DNA of 64,000 nt. Source: Rubinisphaera italica. GTDB lineage: Bacteria > Planctomycetota > Planctomycetia > Planctomycetales > Planctomycetaceae. Each line of letters begins with the position of its first letter. Within the stretch, counting starts at the first letter, position 1. Made by a program: the position numbers and the translations under genes. Below, one piece after another: positions 1 through 8,462 of the stretch. The notes below the pieces were generated by a model. The model made no database searches. It was not told where the DNA came from and worked only from the letters and a program-made list of their open reading frames with translations. The DNA lies in assembly GCF_007859715.1 (NCBI RefSeq), contig NZ_SJPG01000001.1, positions 4,640,001 to 4,704,000 on the forward strand, in the 5' to 3' direction.

Positions 1-56
1 CAAGTGTCATGATTTGAAATCACAAAAAGTCTCAATTTTTCATCGGTTACAGTTTC

Positions 57-1679
57 ATGCTATCGAATCGACTACAACATTTACTTCAAGAACTTTATCG
101 ATTCTCTGAGCAGCAAAACCTCGTGGGAGCCAGCAAGAAAATTGAGAAGACCATCTCCCTTATCGAACAAATTGCTGCTCAGAGTGAATGTGATGATGTT
201 CCCTATTTGGTGCCATATCTGGTTCGATTTCTTTTTGGGAGATCTCGAAAGTTAAAGGTCGCGAACTGCCTTGCAATTCACAGGCTCCTGACATCGGTCT
301 CATCTGAAGAACTCCTAAAGTGCGAAGTTCAGTTTGCTTCGTGGTGTATGCCGCGTATGTGGAATACTCTAAAACCAACACAGATCGATACTCTTGTTGC
401 AGATGAATTGTGCCGTTCCTCAATTCTTGGGTTGGCGAGTTTTCACCGGAATGGTTATGTCAGACATGAAGCGATTCGGCTTCTCACCAGAATCCATGAT
501 GGCAGCGAGTTACCATATCTCCTGATTCGACAGAATGATTGGGTTGAGCCGATCAGCACAGAAGCAATTTCTGCTATCAGAGACCGGCTCAAAGAGGAAT
601 ACCTACCACACTTCGTTCGTAACTTACCCTTGGTGGTGCATTTGCTTGAACTTGGTCGCCACGACCATGTATCTGTCGTAGAACAGATCATTGAGATGCT
701 CCTCCAACCAGAATGTCGAGAGATATTGACAGGGGTCATTCAGGCTTCAGGTCGTGCAGTTCGCAGGAATGTCGTCAAACTGTCCCTCAATCTTCCCGGT
801 GATCATCGTAGGCAGATTATAGAACAGGGATTAACCTCTGAAGACACAGTTCTGCGTATCTGGTGTGCCAGAGAAGTGCACTCGATCGATTCAGGTGAAA
901 ACTTAAAAGAACGACTGATCCAAATCAAACAAGATCCTTTCATGCCAATTAGAAGGGTGGGATTTCGTCTGGAAGCGAATGAATTTCCTGAATCTGAACA
1001 GGAAATATGGACCGAGGCTTTGCTTGACCACAATGCTTCAATTCGAGAACTGGCGCAGTTTCAATTACGAAAACTCGGTTTTTTGAATTCGGCACAAATC
1101 TATCGGGAAGCATTAAATATGCGACCAGATTATGTAGCAGCACTGGCCGGGTTGGGTGAAACTGGGGATTCATCAGACCTTCCAACCGTCCGTCTTTATC
1201 TCGATGCCAAGATTCCCTACCACAGAAGGACTGCTCTTCGAGCCTTTGCCAAACTTGGAGGTGTATCGGTCCTGGAGGAACTTATCGATAGGTTCCAGGA
1301 TGACAGCCCTCAAGTTGTTCGAGAAGTGAAGCGACAGTTGCAGGAATATCTTCATATGATCGATGGGAGCCGATTATTGGCGATCATCAAGCAGGATTGC
1401 CGCCCTCATGTTCGAAAAAATGCGATTGAATTGATATTCGAGATGTCAAAATGGCGAAGTATTCCCTGGCTTATCAGATCATTGGATTGTGGAGACCGCT
1501 CTACTGAGGAACAGGCTGAAAATTTCATCGAAGCTTGGTTTTCGCCACCTCGTTGTAACAAAGTTTTTACTCGTCCTTCGGATTCGGAACAGCAAGCGAT
1601 TGAACAAGCGATTAATAAAGTAGGATCGCAAATTGATAAAACGCTTTTCGAACAGTTGCATGATTGGTTGGAGAGTTGA
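57..1679 (+). CDS. HEAT-repeat protein
   Basis: A 540-residue soluble protein with no signal peptide or membrane segment. It is almost wholly alpha-helical in character and made of repeated ~30-40 residue units with the A/L-rich pattern of HEAT repeats, clearest at residues ~375-480 (for example DLPTVRLYLDA, SVLEELIDRFQDDSPQVV, and HVRKNAIELIFEMSKW). HEAT solenoids are protein-interaction scaffolds; no enzymatic motif is visible and the partner is unknown. The start is the first ATG, 56 bases into the window, without a strong Shine-Dalgarno. The next gene downstream begins about 120 bases later. Similar HEAT proteins are common in planctomycetes, often next to other proteins of unknown function. 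The family call is fairly sure, the role is not. Confidence 0.7.
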   Translation: MLSNRLQHLLQELYRFSEQQNLVGASKKIEKTISLIEQIAAQSECDDVPYLVPYLVRFLFGRSRKLKVANCLAIHRLLTSVSSEELLKCEVQFASWCMPRMWNTLKPTQIDTLVADELCRSSILGLASFHRNGYVRHEAIRLLTRIHDGSELPYLLIRQNDWVEPISTEAISAIRDRLKEEYLPHFVRNLPLVVHLLELGRHDHVSVVEQIIEMLLQPECREILTGVIQASGRAVRRNVVKLSLNLPGDHRRQIIEQGLTSEDTVLRIWCAREVHSIDSGENLKERLIQIKQDPFMPIRRVGFRLEANEFPESEQEIWTEALLDHNASIRELAQFQLRKLGFLNSAQIYREALNMRPDYVAALAGLGETGDSSDLPTVRLYLDAKIPYHRRTALRAFAKLGGVSVLEELIDRFQDDSPQVVREVKRQLQEYLHMIDGSRLLAIIKQDCRPHVRKNAIELIFEMSKWRSIPWLIRSLDCGDRSTEEQAENFIEAWFSPPRCNKVFTRPSDSEQQAIEQAINKVGSQIDKTLFEQLHDWLES

Positions 1680-1712
1680 CCATTGAAAACATATCGTATT
1701 ACAAATCTACAT

Positions 1713-1752
1713 CTCGCGGTTGTGCCGCCCCTAAGGAATCAATCGGGGCCAC
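1713..1752 (+). repeat. Palindromic repeat, family B (GCCGCCC...GGGCCAC)
   Basis: An imperfect palindrome of the form gccgcccc-N-ggggccaccc. Related copies lie at 17186-17226, 19354-19386 and 20056-20096. Its presence here argues that codons before 1799 do not belong to the following gene. Confidence 0.5.
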
Positions 1753-1798
1753 CCGCCTGGCTGTGTTCCGCAGAAAAATCATTTTGGGATTTGAAAAC

Positions 1799-2703
1799 AT
1801 GCCTATTGCTCCCTTTATTCGCGCAGGTCTGGGAGTGCATCCTGTCGTTGATTTTGATGCACTGGAAAGCTATTACCCGGACATAAAATCAGATGTTTAC
1901 AATATTGGTAGTGCAAGCGATTTAATCTCCTGGGAACAATTGCGACATTGGCATGGTATTGAAGATCCAAAAGCAGTTCCCTGTGATGTTTTGTCTGGGG
2001 TAAGGGCAAGCCGCCCAATCTCCGTATGACTCGTGTGGGAGGCACACCTTTTCTCCCAAAGCGAATTCCATGGCCAAAGGTCAATGACACGGTTACACAA
2101 TTTCTTTGTCAATTTGATTTTCGTGACAGTCGCAATCTTACGGGACAGACTGTGTCTCGAGAGTTACCTGGCGACTTATTACTGGTTTTCGTCGCGGATC
2201 AGGAGGCGGTTCTTACCGCTGATATGGAGAAGCTACGATTCATCTGGGTATCAGCCGATGAACGAGATGAAGATATTTTGACTGCCTCGGACATGCCAGA
2301 GCCGACTCATGCTTTTGAATTTACTACTGCCTGGGGTGTTCGATTTCGAACTGTAGATGTGCCGTCCAAATGGGACGCCGCATATGACTCCTATGACGAA
2401 GTAAGTCGGGTTCGTACCTGGATGCTCCCCGTTTACTGGGCGACGAAAATTGGGGGAGTGCCCTATCACTCTCAAGAAATTCAACGGACCACTCCGCCAG
2501 ATTATCTTTGCCAACTTACTTCCATCCAAGTCAGTGCTAAAACCAAATGGCCCTGGGTCAATGAAGAGGCTCCAATGCACCTTAGACCTAGAGAAGACGG
2601 GATTCATGACAAGAAAAACTGTCTCATGATCGGTGACATGGGAGAGTTCACATTGTATTTGAGTAAGAATGGAGAGATTTCAGTGGAAGCAGCATGTGGA
2701 TGA
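1799..2703 (+). pseudogene. DUF1963 (YwqG-like) protein, split by a frameshift
   Basis: Two overlapping reading frames together look like one DUF1963/YwqG-type protein of ~300 residues. The first (ATG 1799, MPIAPFIRAGLGV) runs out at 2029 in a meaningless tail. The second (from ~1999 to 2703) carries the family's N-terminal hallmark RVGGTPFLPKRIPWP and later WATKIGGVPYHSQ. A one-base slip back at the GGGG run 1997-2000 joins them smoothly: ...AVPCDVLSGGKGKPPNLRMTRVGG. An ATG at 2026 could start the second part alone, but the conserved residues just upstream (GKGKPPNLR) would be lost. Either this is a natural frameshift or a sequencing error in the G run. The function of YwqG proteins is unknown. 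The upstream limit is uncertain because a palindromic repeat occupies 1713-1752. Confidence 0.5.
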
Positions 2704-2740
2704 AATTGATAGTCAATAGACATGGATTGCGAATGGTGGA

Positions 2741-2796
2741 GCGTTTTGTGCTTTGAGCACCCAACCGACAGAAGTCGGTTGGGCCACCCTGTGTTG
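2741..2796 (+). repeat. Palindromic repeat, family A
   Basis: Contains cacccaaccgac-aga-agtcggttgggccaccc preceded by the typical ttgtgctttgag arm. Same family as 18533-18604, 20844-20914, 48594-48696, 52334-52436 and the truncated copy 58750-58780. It lies in the 338-base gap between the DUF1963 gene and the IS30 element; the rest of that gap is the family G repeat and the severed end of the kinase gene. Confidence 0.7.
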
Positions 2797-2863
2797 GTCA
2801 AAAGAACTGTATGGCCCAGACGCGTCCCTGGAGATAGCTTCTAGCGCATATTGAATAATTACC

Positions 2864-2945
2864 TGCAGCATCCGGCAGGAGCAAACACAGCGTTTTCAGG
2901 ACATTTGAGGCCCAAGCGACTGCAGATACCATTTGAAAATGGTCT
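2864..2945 (-). repeat. Intergenic repeat, family G (about 80 bp)
   Basis: Read on the minus strand it starts accattttcaaatggtatct, continues through gcagtcgcttgg and ends gctcctgccggatgctgcag. Plus-strand copies lie at 9721-9810 and 34131-34210. The arm ccattttcaaatgg is itself a 14-base palindrome. Confidence 0.7.
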
Positions 2946-3042
2946 AGTGACTTCGCTGCACTGGTATCCGCTTTGCCACCACATCTGTCAATTTGTAGAC
3001 TTTGGCAATTACGACACTATTATCATTGACACACGAGAAATA
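2944..3042 (-). pseudogene. Severed 3' end of the Ser/Thr kinase gene (WD40-like tail)
   Basis: On the minus strand, directly outside the left IS30 inverted repeat, an open frame of 32 codons ends in TAG at 2944-2946. It reads YFSCVNDNSVVIAKVYKL and on to IPVQRSH. This looks like the last blade of a WD40-type propeller (consensus SADGTR-A-CGNDNSV-IWD), and the kinase gene on the far side of the element stops at LSADGTRM just before the other inverted repeat. Rejoining gives DGTRM(A)YFSCVNDNSV. The join is in frame if two outer bases (cc) of the left element end belong to the target. I infer that these are the last codons of the kinase at 4126-6498. Confidence 0.6.
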
Positions 3043-4142
3043 GGTGGATTCAATTTTGAAATGCACGGGTTGATGGAAAAAGAGTGACATTCGTGAGATG
3101 GTTTGTTTTGACCAAACGACCATCAATCCTACTAAGAAGAAATCACGAATGTCACACACGCATCTTACTGCTGAGGAACGTGATTCCATAGCGCACATGC
3201 ACGCCCTGGGACACTCTCGAATAGAAATTGCGCGCGAGTTATCCCGAGACCCCAGCACGATCTCCCGAGAACTGCGGCGGAATTCGGATGCGACCGGGAA
3301 GTATTTCGCCGGGAAAGCCGACCGCAAAGCGCGACGGCGTCGACAACTCTGCAAACTCCCCTGGAAACTCAACCACGCTCCGCTCAAAGAATTCCTGCTC
3401 GATAAGTTGTCTCTCAAGTGGTCGCCGGAACAGATTGCAGGTCAACTCTTGCGACTGCATCCTCGGGAGGCCAGAATGCGAATATCCATTGAGACGATTT
3501 ACGCCTGGATCAAAGCAAACAAAAAGCAGGGCGGCAACATCTACAGGCAGCTGCGTCAATCGAGAAAGAAACGCCGCAAACGCTACGGCACAGGGATCTC
3601 CAGACGATGCGACCCGACCAAAAAGCCAATGGATCAGCGACCGGTTTCTGCACGCAATCGTTCGCGGATCGGGCACTGGGAATCGGATACCATCGAGGGT
3701 CAAAAGGGGACCGGCTACATTGTCACGCATGTCGAACGCAAGACCGGCTATCTTGTGGCGAGCTATCTGCCGGACAAGAAAGCATCGACGTTGAACGCGG
3801 CTTCGGTGTTTGCGTTTGAGGGGTTGCCATCGTCATTGATTCGAACTTTGACGACGGACAACGGGAGTGAGTTTTCGGGTCATCGAGAGTTGGAGCAAGC
3901 CCTGCATTGTGCGATCTATTTTGCTCCGGCTCGCCAGCCGTGGCAACGCGGCCAGAATGAGAACACCAACGGGCTTCTGCGGCAATACTTCCTGAAGGGG
4001 AGCGATTTCCGTAAACTGAAAGCCGAGGATATTCAAGCGGCTGTGATGGAGTTGAACAACCGGCCTCGCAAAAAGTACCAATTCAAATCACCACACGAAC
4101 TGTTCGAACCCAAAACCCGTGCATTTCAAAATTGAATCCACC
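3043..4142 (+). mobile_element. IS30-family insertion sequence, 1100 bp
   Basis: Bounded by perfect 28-bp terminal inverted repeats: 3043-3070 (ggtggattcaattttgaaat...) and 4115-4142, its exact reverse complement. One transposase gene fills the interior. No target duplication of 3 bp or more is visible (aata on the left, ccat on the right). The perfect repeats and intact transposase suggest recent arrival. Its right inverted repeat supplies the stop codon now ending the neighbouring kinase gene. Confidence 0.93.
3149..4135 (+). CDS. IS30-family transposase
   Basis: A DDE-type transposase of 328 residues, the usual length for IS30. The N-terminus carries the family's HTH region (LTAEERDSIAHMHALGHSRI, ELSRDPSTISRELRRN), followed by the catalytic core with HWESDTIEG (first Asp), TTDNGSEFSGH (second Asp) and the PWQRGQNENTNGLLR block that contains the glutamate. 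I chose ATG 3149 (MSHTHLTAEER) because IS30 transposases start just before the LTxxER segment. An in-frame start at 3098 would add 17 residues without family resemblance. The reading frame is intact, so the element is probably active. It ends inside the right inverted repeat. Confidence 0.93.
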   Translation: MSHTHLTAEERDSIAHMHALGHSRIEIARELSRDPSTISRELRRNSDATGKYFAGKADRKARRRRQLCKLPWKLNHAPLKEFLLDKLSLKWSPEQIAGQLLRLHPREARMRISIETIYAWIKANKKQGGNIYRQLRQSRKKRRKRYGTGISRRCDPTKKPMDQRPVSARNRSRIGHWESDTIEGQKGTGYIVTHVERKTGYLVASYLPDKKASTLNAASVFAFEGLPSSLIRTLTTDNGSEFSGHRELEQALHCAIYFAPARQPWQRGQNENTNGLLRQYFLKGSDFRKLKAEDIQAAVMELNNRPRKKYQFKSPHELFEPKTRAFQN

Positions 4143-6498
4143 CCATCCTTGTGCCATCTGCAGACAAAGCCACCTCTAGAACATCGTCGAAATGCGCATC
4201 AGGCCATCGCTCTAGCGCTCTATGCTTTTCGTGCTCTGTAGTCGCGAGTCTGTACTTAAAAATAGTCCCTTCAATAGTCCCAAGATACAATATTTGGTTC
4301 TTATCAGAAATAGCAGCACATAACACTCGGCCTGGTACCTCTACACTTAACTCATAAGTGTCGTTGAACGCTGAGATTCCACGATGAACAATTAAGGTCT
4401 CGACATTTCCATCAGTATGCGCCTCAATAAAATATGGCTTATGGGTATCAGAAGAATAAAGAGGCACACCCTCAATCCCCCCCTCTTCATAAGGTGTCTT
4501 CGATAGATCTTTTATGTTCACAGAAGCCATTGGTCCCCGGGAGCGTTTTTCAATTGACCCACTCCAAATATCAATAACTCCATTTTCTTCATCGACGAGA
4601 ACTGCATTCCCAATTAACCTCACACTCCCCTCTAAAAACACATAATCATACCCTTTCCCATTGAAATCATATACAATTAACGGCATTGCATTTTCATTGT
4701 AAGGACCACTTCCAGGCCGAGACACCACATTGTTACACATGAGATACAATTTATGTGTATTCGGGCTATAATAAGAAGAAAGAAAAATATTAGAAGGGTA
4801 ATTTCTTTGAGTATAAATATTATTGTTTGGATTTACTTTTGACCAATCAAATTCAATTGTTGCCAATTTATTAATTGTGTTTATACGATCTGTTGACGCA
4901 GAATATAAATTCCCTGTGTATCCCTGTAGCGCATATATTAAATCACTAGTATTCCCAAATTCAAATAGGTTGATTCCAGTATTATAACGCTCAACACGAT
5001 CAGGAGAAAAACGAATTACAGGTGTCTCTTCTTTTTGATTGAGTAGATTGATGAGAAAATACCATTCCCATTTTCTCAAATCCTCCCGACATTGCCTGAG
5101 CAAATTATTTGCATACTGAAGGTCACCTTCCTGCAAACTCTTGTAAGCTTGCCGGATAAAACTACGGTAGCTAAGTACTTGCTGTTCACTAGATAATATG
5201 CTCACACGTTCTGCTTGTTCCTCAGCTCTTTTTGTTTCCAAAGCCGCTATTTGCCTTTGCTGTTCTGTGTTCTCCTGCTCCTGGATTACTTTCTCCAATG
5301 CGTCTTCAGCAGCTTCTTTTTGAGATAATGAGTAATGCAATAGAGAGCTTGAGATAATGAAACCAATGGTGGTCACGAGTAGCACGGCAATTGTTAATCC
5401 TCCCACAAGCGGGTTACGTTTTAACCAGCGGAAAGCTTTTTCCAATTTTCCAACCCGTCTGGCAGTTATGGGACGATCATCCAGTAGTCGCTCCAAATCA
5501 TCAGTAAATTCCTGACAGTTCTCGAAGCGTTGGCCCGCCTCCTTACACATTGCCTTGGCACAGATGGTCTGCAAATCCAATGGGATATGAGTAGCCAGTT
5601 TTGCTATCGGCTCCGGTTCTACTGATATCACATTGTAGAGCACAACTTCCACAGGTCCGGAAAAAGGGGCTTGGCCTGTTAATAACTCATAGAGGACTGC
5701 CCCCAGACTATATTGATCTGAAAGCGGTCCGACCTCTTCTGAATTTTTCGGACTCGCCTGCTCTGGTGACATATAGGCTGGCGTACCAATCAATGCTCCT
5801 GCCTTTGTGATTTTATCTTCGTCGGTTTCGAAGCGGGCCAGACCAAAATCCATCAAATAGGGCTCTCCCTGCTCATCGATCATGATGTTGTGAGGTTTGA
5901 TATCCCGATGAATAATTCCGCATGAGTGAGCATAATGAACCGCTTCAGCGAGTTTTCTGACGATCGCAGCTGCCTCTCCTGCCTCCAGTGCTCCTCTCTG
6001 GCTGACATACTCGTCAAGAGAAACTCCCTTCACAAAGCGTGAAGCGATAAAGAAATTATCCTCCACCTGGCCTGCATCATAAACCTGCACAATATTCGGA
6101 TGCGTTAATCGAGCTGAAGTTTTCGCTTCTCTCAAAAAACGTTTTGCGGATTTTGAATTCTGCAGTAACTCATTGTGAGGTAATTTCAGTGCAACTTCTC
6201 GATCTAGAACCGAATCGAAAGCCAGATATACAATCCCAAATCCACCTGCTCCCAGCTTCTTGAGAATCTCAAAGCGACCGATTCTCTTTGGTGATTTGGA
6301 GATGGAAGATTCGCCGGGTGACGAATTCGATTTCAAAATACTAGATAGGCGTTTGTCAGTGGAAATTGCGCCTTCTGCAGTGATCAGCATGCTGGTGTTA
6401 CACGCTTTGCACCTTGCTGACCTTCCCATCTGAGTGTCGTCTACAACGAAAGTCTTTCCACAAGTCTTGTTGGGGCACTGCAACTTCTTATTTGGCAC
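4126..6498 (-). CDS. Transmembrane Ser/Thr protein kinase with zinc-ribbon N-terminus, 3' end truncated by IS30
   Basis: A 790-residue protein. Residues 8-33 form a small zinc ribbon (C8, C13, C30, C33). A Hanks-type kinase domain spans ~73-340: glycine loop GAGGFG, ATP lysine K105 (VALK), catalytic HRDIKPHN (D199), DFG at 217, and GTPAYMSPEQ. A membrane segment lies at ~365-392 (LVGGLTIAVLLVTTIGFII), then a Q/E-rich coiled coil to ~445 and a propeller-like sensor region outside the membrane. The ORF now ends GTRMGWIQF-stop, and the last residues are encoded by the IS30 inverted repeat; the true end is the fragment at 2944-3042. It probably forms an operon with the FHA-kinase upstream (49 bases apart). 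Typical planctomycete STPK; the substrate is unknown. Loss of ~32 terminal residues may destabilise the last blade. Confidence 0.9.
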   Translation of the reverse strand: MPNKKLQCPNKTCGKTFVVDDTQMGRSARCKACNTSMLITAEGAISTDKRLSSILKSNSSPGESSISKSPKRIGRFEILKKLGAGGFGIVYLAFDSVLDREVALKLPHNELLQNSKSAKRFLREAKTSARLTHPNIVQVYDAGQVEDNFFIASRFVKGVSLDEYVSQRGALEAGEAAAIVRKLAEAVHYAHSCGIIHRDIKPHNIMIDEQGEPYLMDFGLARFETDEDKITKAGALIGTPAYMSPEQASPKNSEEVGPLSDQYSLGAVLYELLTGQAPFSGPVEVVLYNVISVEPEPIAKLATHIPLDLQTICAKAMCKEAGQRFENCQEFTDDLERLLDDRPITARRVGKLEKAFRWLKRNPLVGGLTIAVLLVTTIGFIISSSLLHYSLSQKEAAEDALEKVIQEQENTEQQRQIAALETKRAEEQAERVSILSSEQQVLSYRSFIRQAYKSLQEGDLQYANNLLRQCREDLRKWEWYFLINLLNQKEETPVIRFSPDRVERYNTGINLFEFGNTSDLIYALQGYTGNLYSASTDRINTINKLATIEFDWSKVNPNNNIYTQRNYPSNIFLSSYYSPNTHKLYLMCNNVVSRPGSGPYNENAMPLIVYDFNGKGYDYVFLEGSVRLIGNAVLVDEENGVIDIWSGSIEKRSRGPMASVNIKDLSKTPYEEGGIEGVPLYSSDTHKPYFIEAHTDGNVETLIVHRGISAFNDTYELSVEVPGRVLCAAISDKNQILYLGTIEGTIFKYRLATTEHEKHRALERWPDAHFDDVLEVALSADGTRMGWIQF

Positions 6499-6547
6499 GA
6501 GATCAAAGTCCTATAGTCGAGAACATATGTATCGCAGCTATTTTGGC

Positions 6548-7957
6548 TTATTGAATTGCTTGAGTCAAAGCATCCAGCATTTCGGAGGCATCCTGATAGC
6601 GATCCTCGGGTTGAGTTGCTAAAGCTTTGTCAATGACCTCTGCAATGGCTGATGGCACACTTAATGATTTCTCGCGGATGGGAATCGCATCTTTGGTAAG
6701 AATGATTTCCAGAGGGTCGTCTCCCTCGTTTCTGGGCCGAGGGTAACACCCTGTGACCAGATAATAATAACTGGCTGCCAAACTCCATAAGTCACTAACG
6801 GGATTCAGGTACTTGTAATTAGTCAGCTGCTCCCTCGGCATATAATCGAGTGTTCCTGAGAAAGATCCTGTCACAGTTAACCCGGAAAATCCGGCCGTCT
6901 GGTAGTTTTTAGAAAGCCCAAAGTCGCTCAATTTGGGAACCGCCTTGTTTTGTTCCTTTTGTATCAGAATGTTCTCAGGCTTAATGTCTCGATGGATATA
7001 CCCACTCTGGTGGGCGTAATGCAGGGCATCCAGCAGTTCGATGAATATCTCGGCCATGTTTACTGGAGACGAGAAATCTTTATTCTCTGAATGATAATTG
7101 TCCAAACTTCCATGGTTGCAGTATTCCATCACACAATAAATGAATGAGCTCTCCATACCGACGTCATAAAACTGGACGATGTTTGGATGACGTAGGCTGT
7201 CCAGGATTTCACACTCACGAACAAACTCCTGGGCAATGGATTTCGATTTAAGATTCTCCTGCATCGTGTGAAATGTTTTAATGGCAACAGGACTACAGTT
7301 CTCCAGGCTGGTGGCCAGGTAGACTTCTCCCATGCCTCCTTTTCCCAATCGTTCATTAATCTGGAAACCACTGACTTGAGGGAACACCGCATTTTCATCA
7401 GAGCGATCGGAAGTGATCTGGCTTCTGATCTCGTCAAAACGTTGTGCTTTTATTGCCTGACAGCTTTCACACTGGAACTGACCAGCAGATACCATTTCAG
7501 CAGCCATCACAGGGATTTGAATACCGCAAGTGGAACAGCTTGCAAACTTCATTTTCACCGTATCTGAGTGAACTTTTTCTGGCTGCACTATTTTCGGAGC
7601 AGTATTAATCGTGACATGGATGACCGTTTTTCCGACCCGTAAGCGATCCCCATTCTGTAATTCCACAGTGGCGTAGGTTTTTGCCGCTGCCTCAGCAATT
7701 GACTCCCCTTTTGTTCGACCTCCGTATTTCACTCCATTGATATAAGTTCCATTTCTGCTTCCCAGATCTCGAATCTGCACCAAAGGAGGATTTACTTCCA
7801 TCAAGAAATGATGCCGTGAGATGTAACCATCTTTGGGTAATGCAATGTGGCAGTCTTTTTTACTGCGTCCGCAGATAAGAATGTCGTGTTGCTCAATCTG
7901 GAAAGCCTTTCCCATCAAAGGCCCTTCTTCAATGTGCAGTTCTATGGAATCGTTCAT
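6548..7957 (-). CDS. FHA-domain Ser/Thr protein kinase
   Basis: 469 residues with three parts. (1) An FHA domain at ~25-115 with CGRSKKDCHI, SRHH and LGSRNGTYING, the phosphothreonine-binding signature. (2) A CxxC...CxxC zinc ribbon (C141, C144, C163, C166). (3) A Hanks-type kinase at ~197-465: GKGGMG loop, K227, HRDIKPEN (D324), DFG at 345. The APE position reads MPREQ, slightly off the usual SPE. No membrane segment, so it is cytoplasmic. Start: ATG 7957, the first methionine of the FHA fold. It lies 49 bases upstream of the transmembrane kinase gene in the same direction; the FHA domain could bind the partner kinase when phosphorylated (inference). Confidence 0.92.
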   Translation of the reverse strand: MNDSIELHIEEGPLMGKAFQIEQHDILICGRSKKDCHIALPKDGYISRHHFLMEVNPPLVQIRDLGSRNGTYINGVKYGGRTKGESIAEAAAKTYATVELQNGDRLRVGKTVIHVTINTAPKIVQPEKVHSDTVKMKFASCSTCGIQIPVMAAEMVSAGQFQCESCQAIKAQRFDEIRSQITSDRSDENAVFPQVSGFQINERLGKGGMGEVYLATSLENCSPVAIKTFHTMQENLKSKSIAQEFVRECEILDSLRHPNIVQFYDVGMESSFIYCVMEYCNHGSLDNYHSENKDFSSPVNMAEIFIELLDALHYAHQSGYIHRDIKPENILIQKEQNKAVPKLSDFGLSKNYQTAGFSGLTVTGSFSGTLDYMPREQLTNYKYLNPVSDLWSLAASYYYLVTGCYPRPRNEGDDPLEIILTKDAIPIREKSLSVPSAIAEVIDKALATQPEDRYQDASEMLDALTQAIQ

Positions 7958-8403
7958 GAGACAGCAATAAGCTATTACTAAAGTGTCTGATTGAAGTGCG
8001 ATTTAGAGAAAAGTACTTCGTGATGATTTTTTGTCTAATCCCGAGCTTTATTCCTGAATGATAATTAAGCTCGACTCAAATTATCAATTCCTACTCATTG
8101 AACTCAACTGTTTCTCGGGCTGTCGTCTAAACAACGAATCCACCAAACCATCGAAGAAACATCCACGTACCAATTCTCGCGACGTGTGGTTGGATCTACA
8201 GAAGAGCACTTTCAATGAGAATTTATTCATTTGATTATGACTCATTAATGTGGAGAGTTTCACGAATAGCATCACTCCTTTTCGCGGGTGGCACCGGTTG
8301 ACGCAAAGCGGCTACCGGTGTGACGAAGTCACAAGAGGCGATTCTACCAAAGGAATGCCTCTGAAATCGCTGTGTCCCATTACTGGTTTACATCACAAAA
8401 AAA
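7958..8403. other. Intergenic region with one repeat
   Basis: Between the divergent promoter side of the FHA-kinase and the terminator of the metallopeptidase gene. Apart from the family C palindrome at 8284-8340 I see no gene; a 63-codon minus-strand frame at 8084-8275 has no ribosome site or recognisable composition. The kinase-operon promoter should lie at about 7960-8050, but I could not pick convincing boxes. Confidence 0.4.
8284..8340 (+). repeat. Palindromic repeat, family C
   Basis: Reads gcgggtggcaccggttgacg through gctaccggtgtgacgaagtcacaagaggc. It contains ccggt/accgg and gtgacgaagtcac palindromes. Other copies: 17298-17360 and 19289-19352 (opposite orientation), 20099-20130 (partial), 60822-60880. 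Confidence 0.65.
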
Positions 8404-8431
8404 CGCGAAGAGTCATATAGTACTCTTCGCG
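8397..8431 (-). terminator. Intrinsic terminator of the metallopeptidase gene
   Basis: Perfect 10-bp stem cgcgaagagt (8404-8413) / actcttcgcg (8422-8431) with an 8-base loop. On the minus strand the stem is followed by seven T (8397-8403). It lies 32 bases past the stop codon of the gene ending at 8463. Confidence 0.8.
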
Positions 8432-8462
8432 TCCTTGGCGTCTTGGCGGTTTCATTATACGG

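Noticed and set aside
2744..2790. Considered as a transcription terminator after the DUF1963 gene
   Set aside because: The hairpin lacks a T tract and belongs to a family repeated in both orientations, so it is treated as a repeat.
2851..3087. A 78-codon plus-strand frame before the IS30 element
   Set aside because: It runs through a family G repeat, the antisense of the kinase remnant and into the IS inverted repeat; no coding features.
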